Below, one piece after another: positions 23,886 to 37,769 of a DNA stretch of 64,000 nucleotides (position 1 is the first letter of the stretch; the number at the start of each line of letters is the position of its first letter). The translations under genes were made by a program, and so were the position numbers. The DNA is from Daucus carota subsp. sativus. Its lineage: Eukaryota; Streptophyta; Magnoliopsida; Apiales; Apiaceae. The stretch lies in assembly GCF_001625215.2 (NCBI RefSeq), contig NC_030384.2, forward strand, positions 44,054,390 to 44,118,389, given 5' to 3'. The notes under the pieces were generated by a model. That model saw nothing but the letters and a program-made list of their open reading frames with translations, had not been told where the DNA came from and ran no database searches.

Positions 23886-25064
23886 AAATTTAAAAGAATC
23901 ACTTTAGAGAAAGAGGCCTTTTTTGTTTATTCTAACTAAAGCACTTCTTATGAATACAAGATCTTTACATTATAAATCACAACACTAAACTTTATTAATT
24001 AAAATATATCCATAAACCTCTGTCCTAATTAATTACCCTGTTTTGACATTTTAGATAAATTAATTAAATTTTGACAGATGATTAATAACTATTTTTTTAG
24101 TTATTCTCTAAAAATGACAAGTATATCCTAAAATAGATTAAATATATTTTATGTAAAAATAATTTTTTAATATTTTTATAAAATTTTTAATATATATACA
24201 TATAATTTAATCAAAATTTTATCAATTTGATTGTTTAAAAATCAAATATTACAATGACAAAGTTCTTGTTTTCCAGAAAATTTGTACGTAAACGATACAA
24301 AATATAAGTAGTACTCCCATCCATCTCCATTCCAAATTAAATAACATTTTTACTAATTTGATATATTATAAAAAATTAAGTGCCCATATATTTTTTCATC
24401 AACATCATCATGATATTTATTATGTTTTGATTTAATATGATATCTCATAAACGAGGGTGAAAACCCATAATATCTCTTTTCTAGAGTTGCGTGACCAAAA
24501 TAACCAAAGTTAGTTAACTTGCCCAAAATTACATACGCATCTTCGTGGTTTGTATGTTCATTCTTACATGCTTTAAATAACCGTAGATACGTATATTGGT
24601 TATACGTATATGATCTATACGCATATTGATTATGCGTGGATGAACTATACGCATATATGCAAGAAAGAGAGAGATAGAAGTGAGAACAGGGAGAACGATA
24701 TTAGAGGGAAAGAGTCCTGATAAGAGATTGAATCAGAGAGGGGTGAGGACACAGAAATAATGGATGGGAGAAAGGACGGGTGGGCTCCATGCTAGGATCC
24801 AGCTAGTGCATAATGCATGTACGCGTTTAAGCAATGCGTGGTTGATCAGATAAAAAGGGCATTCGTTCATGGTATTGACATTTTGGGCAAGCGTTGTTTA
24901 AAAACATGTTAATTAGGTCATTTTCTCCATAAACGATGGTGTGTCTCGAATGACATAAGAAGAGATATTTGAAGATTGTTTGGAATGACAAAATAAGAAT
25001 AAACAAATTTAGAAGGTTGTTAAACATGTATTTATGTTTTATACAGTACTCCTTCGGTCCTCCT
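23886..25064. other. Intergenic, very AT-rich
   Basis: At 24584-24660 there is a cluster of the related words atacgtatat, tatacgcatat and tatgcgtgga in both orientations, likely able to form hairpins. No gene. Confidence 0.5.
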
Positions 25065-25691
25065 CAGGGATGGGCATTCACCCCGCCCTGCTCGACCCCG
25101 ATCCGATCTCCGCCCCGTTTGGGTCGGGGATTCGAGGATTTTTTCGGGGGTGGGGATCTGGTAAAGTTTTATAAAAAAATGGGGGATTGGGGCGGGGTCG
25201 GGGATTCGTGTCTCCTCGCCCCAATCCCCGACCCCGATCGTGTATATATATAAAAACAATAATATGTTTATATATATTATTCTAAATAAATAATTAAAAA
25301 TAGATATCTTTTATAATATTATTATAATTAAAAAATAATCATTATTTTTATTGGTCGATTATAATAATATTGTGATATAATATATTTATAACTTTAAAAT
25401 TATCTTTTATTTATGTTATAAATCAATTTTAATATGATTTAATGTTGAGAATATGAGATAATATCATTATATTGGTATGTTAGGAGTTAATATTTTGTTT
25501 TTTTATATTAAAATATATTATATATATTACAAAGTCATTATTTTTTATTAAAAAATAAAATTCCCCGAATCCTCGCGGGGATCCCCGTTCCCCGTTCGGG
25601 GTTCGGGACGGGATCGGAGATCGGGTTGTAATTCGGGGATCGGGGGCGGGATAGCACTCTCCGACCCCGAAGTGACCCGCACCCATCCCGA
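25065..25691. mobile_element. hAT-type non-autonomous element with 8-bp target duplication
   Basis: Identical gtcctcct flanks at 25057-25064 and 25692-25699. The ends CAGGGATGGGC and (reverse complement of right end) TCGGGATGGGT form short imperfect inverted repeats. Subterminal regions are G/C-rich words such as GGGGATCGGGG and CCCCGACCCCGA. The roughly 300-bp core is strongly AT-rich. An 8-bp duplication and GC-rich repeated subterminal motifs are typical of hAT elements. No transposase. Open frames here are artefacts of the GC-rich arms. Confidence 0.85.
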
Positions 25692-25699
25692 GTCCTCCT

Positions 25700-28696
25700 G
25701 GGACATGACATGAAAAGAATATGCATCTTAGTAAAAAATTAGTTGAGTATTTAATTTTCTTGTCTGGCCCTAATAAATACACGAATTAAGTTGATTTATG
25801 TGTATATGTGGTGGAGTCAAAAATGAAAACTTGTATTCAAAGGGTATTTTCTGGGAAACTATTCAAAAAATTATTTTGAAAAGAAAAATGGTCATCTAAG
25901 ATAAATTTTTCCAAAAAAGACATGTATAAAGGGAAGGAGTTATATAATCTTAGACAAATGATGTCTAGTAATGACAAAAGAGAAATGATAAATTTGAAAA
26001 ATTGTTTGGCAACTATAAATAAAAAGCAGATATATTTGAAAGATTGTTGATATATATATACTGAAAAAATGGCTCAACTTATTTTTGAAAACAATTTTTT
26101 AAAATGATCATCCATAGGATGGAGTATTAGAGTTGGTGTATCTTCAAAGAACATTAATATATGCAGTAGGTGTTGAATTGAATGAAGAGGGAGACGATCA
26201 ATGATGGAGTATCTACTAGTTGCAGTTGCATTAAGTTGCGTTTAGACAACAACATCTCGGGCCCTCATACATAAACAAACTGCAAATCTCCTGTATGTAA
26301 TAGTATATGAACACTTAGAATGCATGTGTGGAGTCAGTGTAAATGTATTGCACGCCCATGTTGTTATCAGTCGATCAGTAATTGTGCATGCTCCGACTTG
26401 TAAACCTGTCCATTTGCTCTGCTTCTGCTTGATCAATTATGTACTGCTTTACTTCGCTGCTGTTTCTTCTTTAACTTTCACTTGTTCTCTCAGCAGACCA
26501 AGTGCTCAACTTATATATATATTATTACTCCGTATCACGAGTTATATATATTGGATGACAGGATTTTACGCTGATTTTAATATTTCTGTAAAACATAGTT
26601 CCATAATACATTTTTATACTTTTATAAATAAAAATTTAAATATTAAATTTTTATTCAGAAAAAATTAAAAATTAATTATAAATCTACATTTTATAAAAAT
26701 ATTGAAATACATGTCGAGCAGTAAAATTTTTTTTATAAAATTGAATTACACATAACGATAACTATTTAAAACTGAACATCATCGCATTTCATTCACTCTG
26801 GATAAGTATTTATAGCTCATATTTCTGACTTGAACGGTGCTACCTCCATCTGCACTGATTCATAACCTAGCTACCTCTCGTACACGTGCATCGACGCATA
26901 TATTTAATTTTGAAGTTGCTCGAGTGCGAGTTGGTATCAAAATAACGGTTACATACATTTTAAGCATCAAATCGTTTAACTTATTTTGATAGTTCATACT
27001 TCCTCCGTTCCATAATACTTTTATAAGCCGAAGAAGCCTTTCGGTGCGTGCAGCTGCAGTTGCATACAAGCACAAGTGCAGAACGAACGCACATACGAAT
27101 GAAGACGTTACGCATAAACGTCTGATATACACACATGCATGTTTCTTGATAGATCAAATCAGAAGCCCCCTTTTATATATGTTGTTCACTATTTTACTAC
27201 AGTGTTGTGCATCTTTACAACCTGCCCTCGCCGGTTAACTTTTCAGGTAAAGGATGGTAAAGTAAAGTAAAGATTAGGGGAAAATATATTTTATATTACA
27301 TTTTCTTCGTCGGTTACCTAAAGAAACAGTGCCTAAACAAATAGTGTGTTTAGAATTTGTTCCCATCTACATAATGCACAATAGAACTTCCCGTGAAGTG
27401 ATCGGACAATGAAAATCCCGGAAGAGTTAATCATCATTCGTTAGGATTCTTTCACAGCTGTGAGGTGAGGGGACATATCATGTCGAAAGGCTGGACAAGA
27501 AAATATGACAGTGAGGAAATAAAATGTGAATTTAATAGAGAGAGCAGTATTTATTTGAATTATTGTAATTTATATTATAATAATAATAAGCGTCTAGTGC
27601 TTAGGCGGTTGTCGTGTAGTCAAATTCAATGTTGCATTCATGGAGGACAACCAATCAGAATTCTCTTAGCAAAATGATGGCTCTAGCTGATTAGCACCCT
27701 GAAAGCCAATAAAAAAAGATTAGATGCCCATCAAAGCGAGGAAAAGGAGCGAGTTGAATGGGATGAGACAGCTCATGTCCCGCCCATTAGAATGAAAAGT
27801 CGCACCTCCAAACAAAGCCCTAAGAAGACCTGATGAGTGATCAGCCTAACCCCACCATGCATCTTATATATTCGTTTCTATCGCATTCAAATCAAATTAT
27901 TTCTCCGGTCGTAATTTCTTTTTCAAATACAAGGGAATTTAAGAACAACAGGTAAAATTTATGTACTAAATACGTATTATACAGTAATTTTTCTCTTTAA
28001 AATATAGTATCTGAATTCCCTTTCAAATAGAAAGAAATCAAGAATAATGTCACATACAAACATTTTATATGCACGTACATTATCCTCTTATGTTTATTTC
28101 ATTGGTGAAGAATCATATATGAGCAGTAAGTGGATTAATATTAGAAATAAATGTAATTCCTCTTTTCTCATTAAATTTATTATTTGCTCTTAGATATGAT
28201 TAGTCTATATATGTTATGCTATACATTTCGTTTCGGTTGAGTTGAGTTGAATATATCACTAATCAGGCGACCATTACCTATCTACTGTGTCACTGCTCCT
28301 ACATATATATATGATCATATGATGAATAGATTGAATATTACGAGGTTAAATTTTGAATCCTCATATTTGTACACACTTATTATGTATGGCTTTATAACAG
28401 GTAAATAGTTACCAGCACTACGAAGTTGATAACCCAGGGTTAAAAAGAATGACATGGACGCTTCCTACAGGTGGGCAAAACTCGATCAGAATTCCACAAT
28501 GATGATCTTACGACCAAACCCTAGTAAACTTTGCAGAAAAACCCTACCATATAATTAAGCCATATTATATTCATAGATGAGATATATAGCCAGTCCCAAA
28601 CGGCTTGATCTTCGTTATAAAGAAAATATGGATTATGTCAGGAACTAATTCGACACAAAATATATATAGTTAATGTTGGCAATGGCTAGTCAATTA
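25700..28696. other. Intergenic region downstream of BOP
   Basis: At 26996-27030 'acttcctccgttccataatacttttataag' resembles one end of a Stowaway-like MITE without a partner. Frames at 26242-27240 on both strands overlap one another and show no domain. No gene supported. Confidence 0.45.
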
Positions 28697-30881
28697 TTAG
28701 TAGGCGTGATGAGAATTGTGATACATGGAAGAAGGATGATCCCTTTGGGCATTTCGACTATCTCCCTCGTTCAAATGTGCTGCTGCTCCGAGATTAAGAT
28801 ACACCATCCTCGAATCCAGATTCGGATTGCCACCTGTACTCCCTCCGCTGCTTTGATGATCTTCGCTGCTCATCAGAGGCGGCGGATAAATGGCTTGCGA
28901 AGAATTAGGTTCACTTCCGCCACCTCCTTCTCTTGAGATCACCAGAGCGGCTGATTGTACGAGCTCGAGACACAGCCGAAGCTTGTTAGGCTCAATATGT
29001 GTGAGTCCTGGAACGGCCCCTTTGAAGAGAAAATCGGATGTTAGGGTTCGGAGCACGTCGAGAGGAGTGATTCCTTCGGCCATTTGGACATTCGGGTCTG
29101 CGTGGTGGTCTAATAGTACCGAGACCATGTCTGGTGAGACCATCTCGGCCGCAATGTGGAGGGGGGTTTTCCCGGCTGGGCCCGAGGGGAAATTCACGTC
29201 GGCTGCGCCGAGTTCGAGCAATGCCTTGACGACTTCTCGGCTGCAATTCTCTACGGCATAATGCAGTGCCAGTGCTTCATCCAGATTAAGGCCTTCTCCC
29301 ATGACCATGAGTTTGACCAATTCCACGTCAGAGGAATCGAGAGCTCGCCTCATTCGTCGGATTTTGTGATCCTCGAAGTCAGCAGATGTGGCGATGTGGT
29401 GGTGGGGCACGACAGAGTGATGAATGAGTGATGATTTGAGACGAAGCTCCTCGATTCTGGATACGACATCGATGGGGAGATGCTTGGCTAGGATTTCGGG
29501 TGGAAGACCAGATTTCGCAACTAAATGAGAACAAGTATTCCACAGCTGCTGCATTTCGTGCTTTCTCGAGGCTATTAAAACCTTCATTACATCTTCAATC
29601 GAGGCCTTCTCCACAATGCTTTCCAGTTGCTTCTGCAGTAACAAACAATAACCAATTTTACAAAAAGAAAAACATCATTTCATGAATGATTGACCACAAG
29701 CAACGAATCCTTGCAAAGGACTTATACATGAAAGTGTATTGAAATGTTTGCACACATGTTCACAGAGGGAGAAAGAGAGGAATTTTGAAGTAGGTAAAAC
29801 TTACATCTACCTTGCTTTAATGTTTTGGCATAACAAGTTTGGTTGTATATGTGAATGTGAAACCAAATGAGGAAAGTGGGGTTTGTTATTTGGAAAGAAA
29901 GAAATAAAGAAGCAAGTTTCATGTGATGGATCACTGTGGAAGACAAGACCGGAGAAATCAAGATCTAATATTAGAAACAATTGGGTCTGAAACAGTCAAA
30001 TTGAGGAACCCAAATCAAGTTAAAAAACCCATCACAAACTTGCATGATATGAAGATGATAGATGGGTTCTTGTTTGCTCTGATTTGGCCTGTCAAACATG
30101 CATTTCCTTAGAATCACATGATTTGAAACATATAATACTTAATCAGACCTTAACTCCCCAGCAGTACATAGGAAATAACTGAAACAAAACACATAGTTGC
30201 ATCAAACATTTCTGCAAAAGTTGTGATTCACATAGCTAGTGCCAGAAAAGTAAAGAAACAAGTACTGTACTGCATCTCAGCGAGAGATCAAATCCAACTT
30301 TCTTTCATTCAAACTCAAACAAAAAAGCTGCACAGCGTGCATATGTTGATTAAAGATACTATTAATCACTTCAATTATAAAATAATAATCAAGAGAAGAA
30401 ATATAATAACCTGAGTAAGCAAAGAAAGCTGTTCGACCCCAAAAGATCTAGCGGCCGCAAGAGTATCAAGAGCAAGATCAACGGCTGCAGTGCAATGCGT
30501 ATGCCAACAACTCCTCTCCCCGCAATTAGGCCTCGGCTCATGCTTTTGCGGCACAACCGAGACCTGACCGCTATACAAGAATTGCAACATCAACAAGAAA
30601 ACCTCGTACCCTACTGAATTCACGGGGATGACCTGGCAATTCGGACCGCCTCCACGCGGCGACGACGCCAAGGCACCGCCGCTAGTCCTCCCACCGTGAT
30701 CACCCGATGTTTCGGCTTCGCAGAAGAACTTTCGAAAGAAGAGGCTCCTCGCTGCTAAGATGCATCGGTGCGCATGAACCAAACGACCCTCGACACTGAA
30801 GGTGACGTCACTGAAAGCCTGACCATTTATTAGAAGATTTAAACAATCTAGTGATAGAGATCTCAAGCTCTCATCCGACAT
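28697..30881 (-). CDS. BOP: BLADE-ON-PETIOLE / NPR-like BTB-ankyrin transcriptional co-regulator
   Basis: Two exons, 30881-30411 and 29632-28697, with a GT-AG intron in phase 0, giving 468 aa, the size of Arabidopsis BOP1. Residues about 20-145 are a BTB/POZ domain (FSDVTFSVEGRLVHAHRCIL, FLYSGQVSV). A Cys/His zinc-finger-like cluster follows at 120-130 (C120, C125, H127, H129, C130). Next is an NPR-type helical region (SIEDVMKVLIASRKHEM), then ankyrin repeats (LHYAVENCSREVVKALLELG, GKTPLHIAAEMVSPDMVSVL) and a conserved GAVPGLTHIEPNKLRL block. There is no long NPR1-type C-terminal transactivation tail; the end is Ser/Gly/His-rich. BOP proteins act with TGA bZIP factors and as CUL3 adaptors at organ boundaries (leaf base, abscission zones, nodules). 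A GA-rich leader and a TATA-like run at 31029-31038 lie upstream. Confidence 0.95.
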
Positions 30882-30959
30882 TAAATTCTGCTTGTGAATT
30901 TCAGATGAAGATTGAAAACGCTAAATTTGTTTTCGGAGAGATTCTCTGTAGGTGATGCG

Positions 30960-31040
30960 AGATATTTTTTTTGTTTAAGAGAGAGAGGGGGGGCGCAAAT
31001 TGAGTGGCTGTTCGGGGCGGCTCATCTCTATATATTTTAA
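30960..31040 (-). promoter_or_regulatory. BOP core promoter and GA-rich leader
   Basis: On the minus strand a TATATAGAG run (31029-31038) precedes the ATG by about 150 nt. The intervening leader contains a CT-rich run (GA/GGGGG on the plus strand at 30979-30994), common in 5' leaders of plant regulators. Confidence 0.45.
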
Positions 31041-32318
31041 GGAATCAACCATACGCCATAAATATTTTAATTAATGAGTTCATTTTGAAATTTAAATCAT
31101 TGCAACAAAATAATATATTCAGAAAAAAATTCAGATAATGCAGTGACAAGGCGGTATGTTCATGTGCCAACGGCAACTTATTATATTATCAATATTAAAG
31201 TAATGGAAGAGATCTAACACCATTATATATAAGACCATACTAATCATTATTTTCATGCAAAACATGAATTAAATTGACTCTAAGCATGTTACATGTTGTG
31301 TACTGGTTTGATCACTGTTCTAGCTGTATTTCATCCCTTCACGAAATATAAACAAGATATTTGACTACTGTTAAAGTTTTTATACTTTAGCATAGTATCA
31401 ATCCGAAGCGAATCATTGCATGTTATCTACAGCAGATAAAATAAAATAGAAAAGAGAAGAGGTTAAATCTTCCCGACCCCATGGAAGGTCTCTTGTTGAA
31501 AACGTATGATTCTTCTGGAGTGTCAAGCTCAAATCCTCCTACGGAAAATTCAATATTTTTTGTGATTATTATTCGATCATGATTTATTAATTTAAAAATG
31601 CTGGTTGTAACGTCAGGGACAGTGTAGCCCGTGTTAGCATAGCTGCGCAAAATTAAAAATCTAGGAAACAAGATTTAAAATGAGTGACTCTGAATTGCTA
31701 GAATTTTATATATTGTTGACGGACCACTCGGTAATTAATTTTAAATCGAAACATATCGATGATAGCTTGATTTTAAATGCAAGCCAGTTTCTGAACTATT
31801 AAAGAATAACAAGAGTAAATAGTGAATTCTGAACTTCTCCTGGTTCCATTATTTCATAGTTTTTTCCAACACACAACAAGTGTTGACAATGATAAAAACA
31901 AGAGGGAAATCTAATATTTTGGAATTATGTTGGATTTGTTTAATACAATTACTTTTATTGTATATTTTGTTAATATTTTTATTTTACATATTTATCAATT
32001 TGTCCAAATTGATTTGGATAAAATTAAATCAATATACACTAAAAACCAGTTATCTAAAATATTAAGGTGTAAGATAAAGACAATCTTATATTATATTTCA
32101 ACACTCACTCTCACTTGAAATTTCAATTTTTTTGATTGGATAGAGGATTACGACGCCCCTATCTTTGGACAATTAATACCTCCGTGTTCATATTATATTC
32201 CTCCGCTAAACCTGAGAGATCAATTTTAAATGTTAGAGAAAATTTCAAATTACTCTTATATTATATTTTAGTAAAATATGATCGGGTTCGGGTTATAAAT
32301 TTTTGTTAAAGTTTTGTA
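31041..32318. other. Intergenic upstream of BOP
   Basis: A minus-strand open frame at 31423-31671 contains the phrase FSVGGFELDTPEESYVFNK and could be a lone exon or a relic. I do not recognise it and see no partner exon. Otherwise AT-rich and empty. Confidence 0.35.
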
Positions 32319-32577
32319 CTCTCTCCGTCTCTAAATACTTTTCCTGTTTGTACTTTTCACATTTGCCAACACGCATTTTTGATCGTTAATATCTTTCATT
32401 TCGTAGTAGTATTAAATATAAAAACTTCATTGTATTAAAGTACTTGTGAATACGAATCTAACAAAATCACTCATGATTATATTTAATTTTATAGATTAGA
32501 TGTAAATTAGTAATTTATCTCGTGTTATGAACAGTACCGACATCACAAACAAGAAAAGAAAAAAGAAACTGAGGGAG
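32319..32577. mobile_element. Stowaway-like MITE
   Basis: Starts ctctctccgtctct after TA (32317-32318) and ends actgagggag before TA (32578-32579). TA target duplication with CTCCCTCCGT-type ends is the Stowaway (Tc1/mariner) pattern; the ends are imperfect. Confidence 0.65.
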
Positions 32578-33171
32578 TAATATATTTGAAATGATACATC
32601 AATCCAGTCCATACACCATTCATAACCTCCCAGGTGTTTTTGTTTTTTTCTTTTCTAAATGCCTCTCTTGCTTTTTAATGTCATTACTCGATGATCAAGT
32701 TATTATTGATCCAAAAGAAAAGAGCATGTAACAGTAAACAATGATATGATTATGAAATCAAGGCATAAATTATTATGAAGGCCGACAAAGTTGAAATTTA
32801 GTGGTACTAATGAGTAATGAAAGTGGAGGTCAAACTTATAGCCTTATAGGGTTAGAGGTTTGTGGCTTTTCTCAACATATCTATGCTTTACCTAATGGTT
32901 AACTTGTTTGCCATAACAATGGATTCTTCATTCTTGTCGAGGCCCACTCCATAATATTTGATTAATGCCGAGCGTTAACAAACTACTTTGTTTAAAAACA
33001 ACTTAGTGTCCGGATAAAAGACTAGAAGCACTCGTAAAAAATAAAAAATTAGGATGCTAATATTGGTTTTAGGAATTTTGCTTTTTCATCAAACACATTA
33101 CTCATTTGTAATTCTTATAAATTTACTTTACATTTCCGATCCATTTTTTTTTATTTTGAGCAAAAGATATA

Positions 33172-33417
33172 CTTCCTTTGTCCCTCTTATTTCTTTACCG
33201 TTAGATGTCCCTCTCTTTTCTTTACGTTATTATAAATAGTAAGTTTTTCTCATCATTACACCCACTATCTTCCCCATACTATCTCATATTTAACAATAAC
33301 ACTATCTCAAATCTATTATTAAGTAATCCATTTTTCATCTAACTTTACTATTTTTTATACATTGTCTTGGTTTCTGTGTCCCTCTTGAAGGTAAACAATT
33401 GAGGGGGACGGAGGGAG
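33172..33417. mobile_element. Stowaway-like MITE
   Basis: Left end cttcctttgtccctc, right end gagggggacggagggag, flanked by TA at 33170-33171 and 33418-33419. No coding capacity. Confidence 0.75.
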
Positions 33418-33419
33418 TA

Positions 33420-36400
33420 TATTTTTTAAATTTATCCATAGAAAAAGTTCTTGGTGGTTTTCAGCTTATAAATTTGTATATTTAGCATGAAAAAGTTAGG
33501 AGTGAAGTTTTGATTTATAAGTTTTATAAGCTTGAATCTAAGAAGTCGAATATTTTAATATATTTTTATACAATTTTTAATTTTAAAATTTGGCTTCACA
33601 AAAATATATAGATATTTATTATATCTTATTATTATATTAATAATTTTTATATTTAATAGATTAAAGATATAAATAAAATTTGACTAATTATATAAATTAA
33701 ATCCTATATTTCATATATAGGTCATTTCACAACTTATAAATAATATGTATTACTCTTAAGTTAAACTGCTGTAAGTGTACACATATTTTGTTTGAATTTA
33801 TACTCAAGATATAAATTGGAATCCTTGCATTTATATGACCTATACTGATTAAATTATCAATTTTATTATAAATATTAATTATATAATTACTACTTAACTT
33901 TATGTATTTTAATTAACTCATGTTAATAATTGTATGGAACCATCGGAAGGGATTTTCATCAAGAAACGCTATTGTTTAAGCAGACTGCATCATCTTTCTT
34001 CTATACAGAACGGATTTATTCCCTCGGAGTGTTTAAATCAGAAAACTAAGAGCTACCCATATATTTTAGTACTTTCCTAAGATAATTTCATAAATTATTT
34101 TTTTAATAAAAATTCAAAATATTTATACAAAAATAAATATTAAAAAGAATATTATGAAACTATGATTTTATATACGCTTTAAAATACATGCCAAAAGATG
34201 CAAAAATAAATGCGAGGGACATAGGAAATATTAAATTAGCGGGATTTATTAAATAAGCATATTTTCAATTTAGTGAGAAATCTACAATTTTTTATTAATG
34301 AGCGAAACTCTTTTTTAACAAACATTAGAATCATTAAATATCAAAGTATCAAAATTAATTAACATTTTGAAATCAAACATATCATTAGAATAAAATAACC
34401 ATACATGTATCCGAGAATAATTTTTATAGAAAGAACCAAATTTTATAATAAAATCAAATATTAATACATAAAAGAAATTTATACGCAGACAATAATAATT
34501 TAAGTAAGTATATTGAAAAGATAATCATGTATGTAAATAAAAAGATTTCTAATAAATAATATATTAAAAAATACATTTGAACCTAGTACTGTTATTTAAT
34601 ACTGATGTTTATATAAGATGGATTTTGTAAGAGAAATTTGTTCATGATGCAAGAGAGGTCATTTTCATCTATATATAATAATGGTTCGTAAAATATAGAT
34701 ACTTTAAATTTCCTATGGAAAATGATAAAGGGCTGAAGGTAAAAAGCATCATGGGGGTAAAGATTAAAGAAAGGTGCTGTCAATTTGTTTGCTCCTTTCG
34801 GTTGAAAAAGATTAACAAATCTCAGGGATTGACTAAAATTCCTGTTTCATGATTTGACTTCTCAGTTGTCCTTTCTATAAACAAAACTCTGCTCCTTTTC
34901 CTTATCAACGCCTTACATAATTATGTGAACGATTTTAGTAGAGAAACTGTAATTCGAATGATTTGTCGCACCCACTAATATGATAACTGTATGCTTCTAG
35001 GTTGGAACAAAGGCTCTCTTTGATTAAATCTAATAATATAGTAATAATTCATTATATAATTTCACAAAAAAGTGAATTATTGGGTGTTTGGTTCATGATT
35101 AATGAGTTCGGTTAACGAGGATCGGAACCTTAATCTCATAATAAGTGTTTGGATTAGTTATTTGGTGCTATAAGATGGAACTCCAATCCTTTTAGGTGGT
35201 TAAATCATACACTTCCCAGCCTTTGACTTACCATACTATTCTCATTCCCGTTAACCTCCGTTCCCATACCCTCCGTTCTCATTCCCGATTGCCATTCCTA
35301 ACTTTAATCCAAATGCCCCCTATATACTTTTTCTTGGATTATAATAAAGTTGATTTTAATAAAGTTAATTTATTTATTTCTTTGAAAGTGGAAAATGCAT
35401 TCAAATAATAAGATCAAAAAGATAACCTCCAACAAACACGTTGGAAGCCGGAAGGGTCGTGAATAAAGGATTTTAACAACTTCATGAATTACCATTACCT
35501 TGTTAGCATTTCTCCCTACCGAAGAAACATACAATCAATTATCATGTCACCGACTTCTAAATAATTATGGCCTTCTGATGGCCTCAACAGAAAGTATAGA
35601 ATATAAGTTTGGGTTACCAATACGTTTTTCTTAATGAATTATCAAATTTTCCAGTGTGTTTAGAAGCATATATTAATCACTTTTTAAATGGATGATGAAT
35701 TTATATGGACTGCCTTTTTATTAATAATATTGACCCTTCTACATATATAAAAGATTTTATCAATAAATTTTATCATCTAAAAAAAATAATTTTTAGTCTG
35801 AGCTCATAAATATACAGCAGAACTATCCATGAATTATTTATCTGTGCACCTCAATCGTATGCGTCAAAAAAAGAGAAATTGGTACCGACATTAACTGTTG
35901 TCCTCGGTGTGTATAAAAGATACAGCCTTTGATAATTGTTGTCATAGAGACAAAATTAACAAAGTTCTGATTGTGTTTAAACTGGGGTTTCTGGTTCGCA
36001 TCAGTGTCCTGATCAATTAATAATTTATTCAAAAGTTGTACGTAGTAGTCTTAACCTGAAAAGTAACTTCCTTGCAAGCTCACATCCGGGACACTTTTAA
36101 TTTTTTGATGAAATATAGGGATCATTTGACTTAATTTTCAGAAAAAATATTCGTTACTTAATATAGAAAGATGAATAATTAATTTTAAGTAAATTTGACT
36201 TATAAATTATTAAGTGTGATTGAATAGATTTACTCATAAGCCAAAAGAATTTTTGGTAATTTAAATTTACCAATTAAAAAAATTAAATTATCACAAAATG
36301 AAATCTTATTAATAAATTTTATTTTATATAAAAAATAAAGGGTCGTAGAGAACACATTAAAAATTTAAAAATTCTATAATAAAATGCAAATCACTATAAA

Positions 36401-36991
36401 AACTCGAAGAAAATATTTGACTTCGAGCTTTTACTTTCAAAAATCCAAAATAAGCACTTCTATTTTTTCGTCAACCAACCATCAAGAAACAAAAGCGTCT
36501 TTCCTATAAAAAAACGGAAACTCCATTGTCGAACATAGTTGATAGTGAACTGGTGATTCCATCATTTTCTTATGTAAAATAATAATTCACCAAGTAAGAT
36601 TATATTATAATTACAAAAAATAATCAAGATTTTAAAAAAAATATACTAATACGAAACCGCAATCCGTGAATATTTTCTAATTTGTAGTCTCACTGTGATA
36701 CGTATTGTATTTTTAGCTAAAGTCTTCTTCATTCGAAATGGTCTAAAATATATTTCTTATGATTCGATCATTTGTATATGCTTAGGATGGAGGGTTCACA
36801 CTCAATTTGAACTCTCTCTCTCTAAACAACTTTTTCGAATGCAAGCTATATATCATAATTATTGTTACTTCAGTATATATGATATAATATTGACATAGAA
36901 TTGATATAATATTCCTAGCCACATTTCACGGTAGAGTCAATTATAGAACGAGTTTTATGTAAGGTATTATTTTGGTAGGTGAATTTTAATA
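33420..36991. other. AT-rich intergenic region
   Basis: No gene seen. Near 35087-35320 'ttgggtgtttggttcatgattaatgagttcgg' resembles the left end of another foldback MITE with 'ccgttctcattcccgattgcc' facing it, but I could not define ends. Confidence 0.45.
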
Positions 36992-37249
36992 TTCCCTCCA
37001 TCCCATTTTAATTGTCCTGTTTGACTTTTGAATGGTCAAATTGACCAAATTTTGACTGAGATTTACACATATAATATAATTTTTAAAGGTAAAAAAAATT
37101 ATATCATTACAAAGTACATACAAAATACTATAAAATACAATTTTTAGTTTTTTAAAATAATAATGAATTTGTTCTTTATGCTTGGTCAAAAATTGATCAA
37201 TTTAACCATTGAAAGTCAAAATAGGACACTTGAAATGGGATGGAGGGAG
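36992..37249. mobile_element. Stowaway-like MITE (258 bp)
   Basis: Left end ttccctccatcccattttaa and right end complementary to ctccctccatcccatttcaa are inverted repeats of about 20 bp, flanked by TA. The inner arms also pair (gtttgacttttgaatggtca / tgaccaagcat...gactttcaatgg type), as in Stowaway elements. Confidence 0.8.
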
Positions 37250-37374
37250 TATATATAATTCATGATCAGCGGGTAATAGAAGTGCATGATCACAAGGTAG
37301 TTAGTTTTTTAAAACCGTGACATACATAAAAATAAATTCTGGCCAGCCTGCCGAATTCAAATCTGACCATTTAA

Positions 37375-37769
37375 AGCAAGTCCAATAGGTTACCTATCTT
37401 ATTACTTACTAATAATATAAAATAATGAATCCTAGCGAGTCTTAGTGATTTAGGTAATTTAGTTTTAGTGTCAACTCCAATAGCAATCCATATATTTGTT
37501 CTCTTAAGATTATTTTAATAATAAATTTAAGAGAGAGAATGAGAAAAGGAGGGAAAAGACAAAAAAAGAAGGAGAGAGATGATTATTTTATTCATGAATA
37601 TTAAATAAGTAATGGTTATGGGCTACTTATAAATAGGTAATGGCTAAGAGATTTGAGGTTGTGCTAGTGATTTAGATAACCATTAGGATAGTGTTGGAGT
37701 GCATTTTTTTGACACATTATCTAAATGTGAGTTTAGCACATCATATAAGTAACATGTTGGACTTTCTTA
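37375..37769. mobile_element. Foldback MITE, family uncertain
   Basis: Left end agcaagtccaataggttac and right end gtaacatgttggactttct are inverted repeats. Internal 'ctccaatagc' and 'gttggagtgc' also pair. Target duplication not identified. Confidence 0.55.

Noticed and set aside
25032-25782. Overlapping frames in the 25-kb GC-rich block
   Set aside because: Produced by repeated GGGGAT/CCCCGA words in hAT arms; no codon structure.
28890-29431. Plus-strand open frames opposite BOP exon 2
   Set aside because: They are antisense shadows of a G/C-richer coding exon; the minus strand encodes a clear ankyrin protein.
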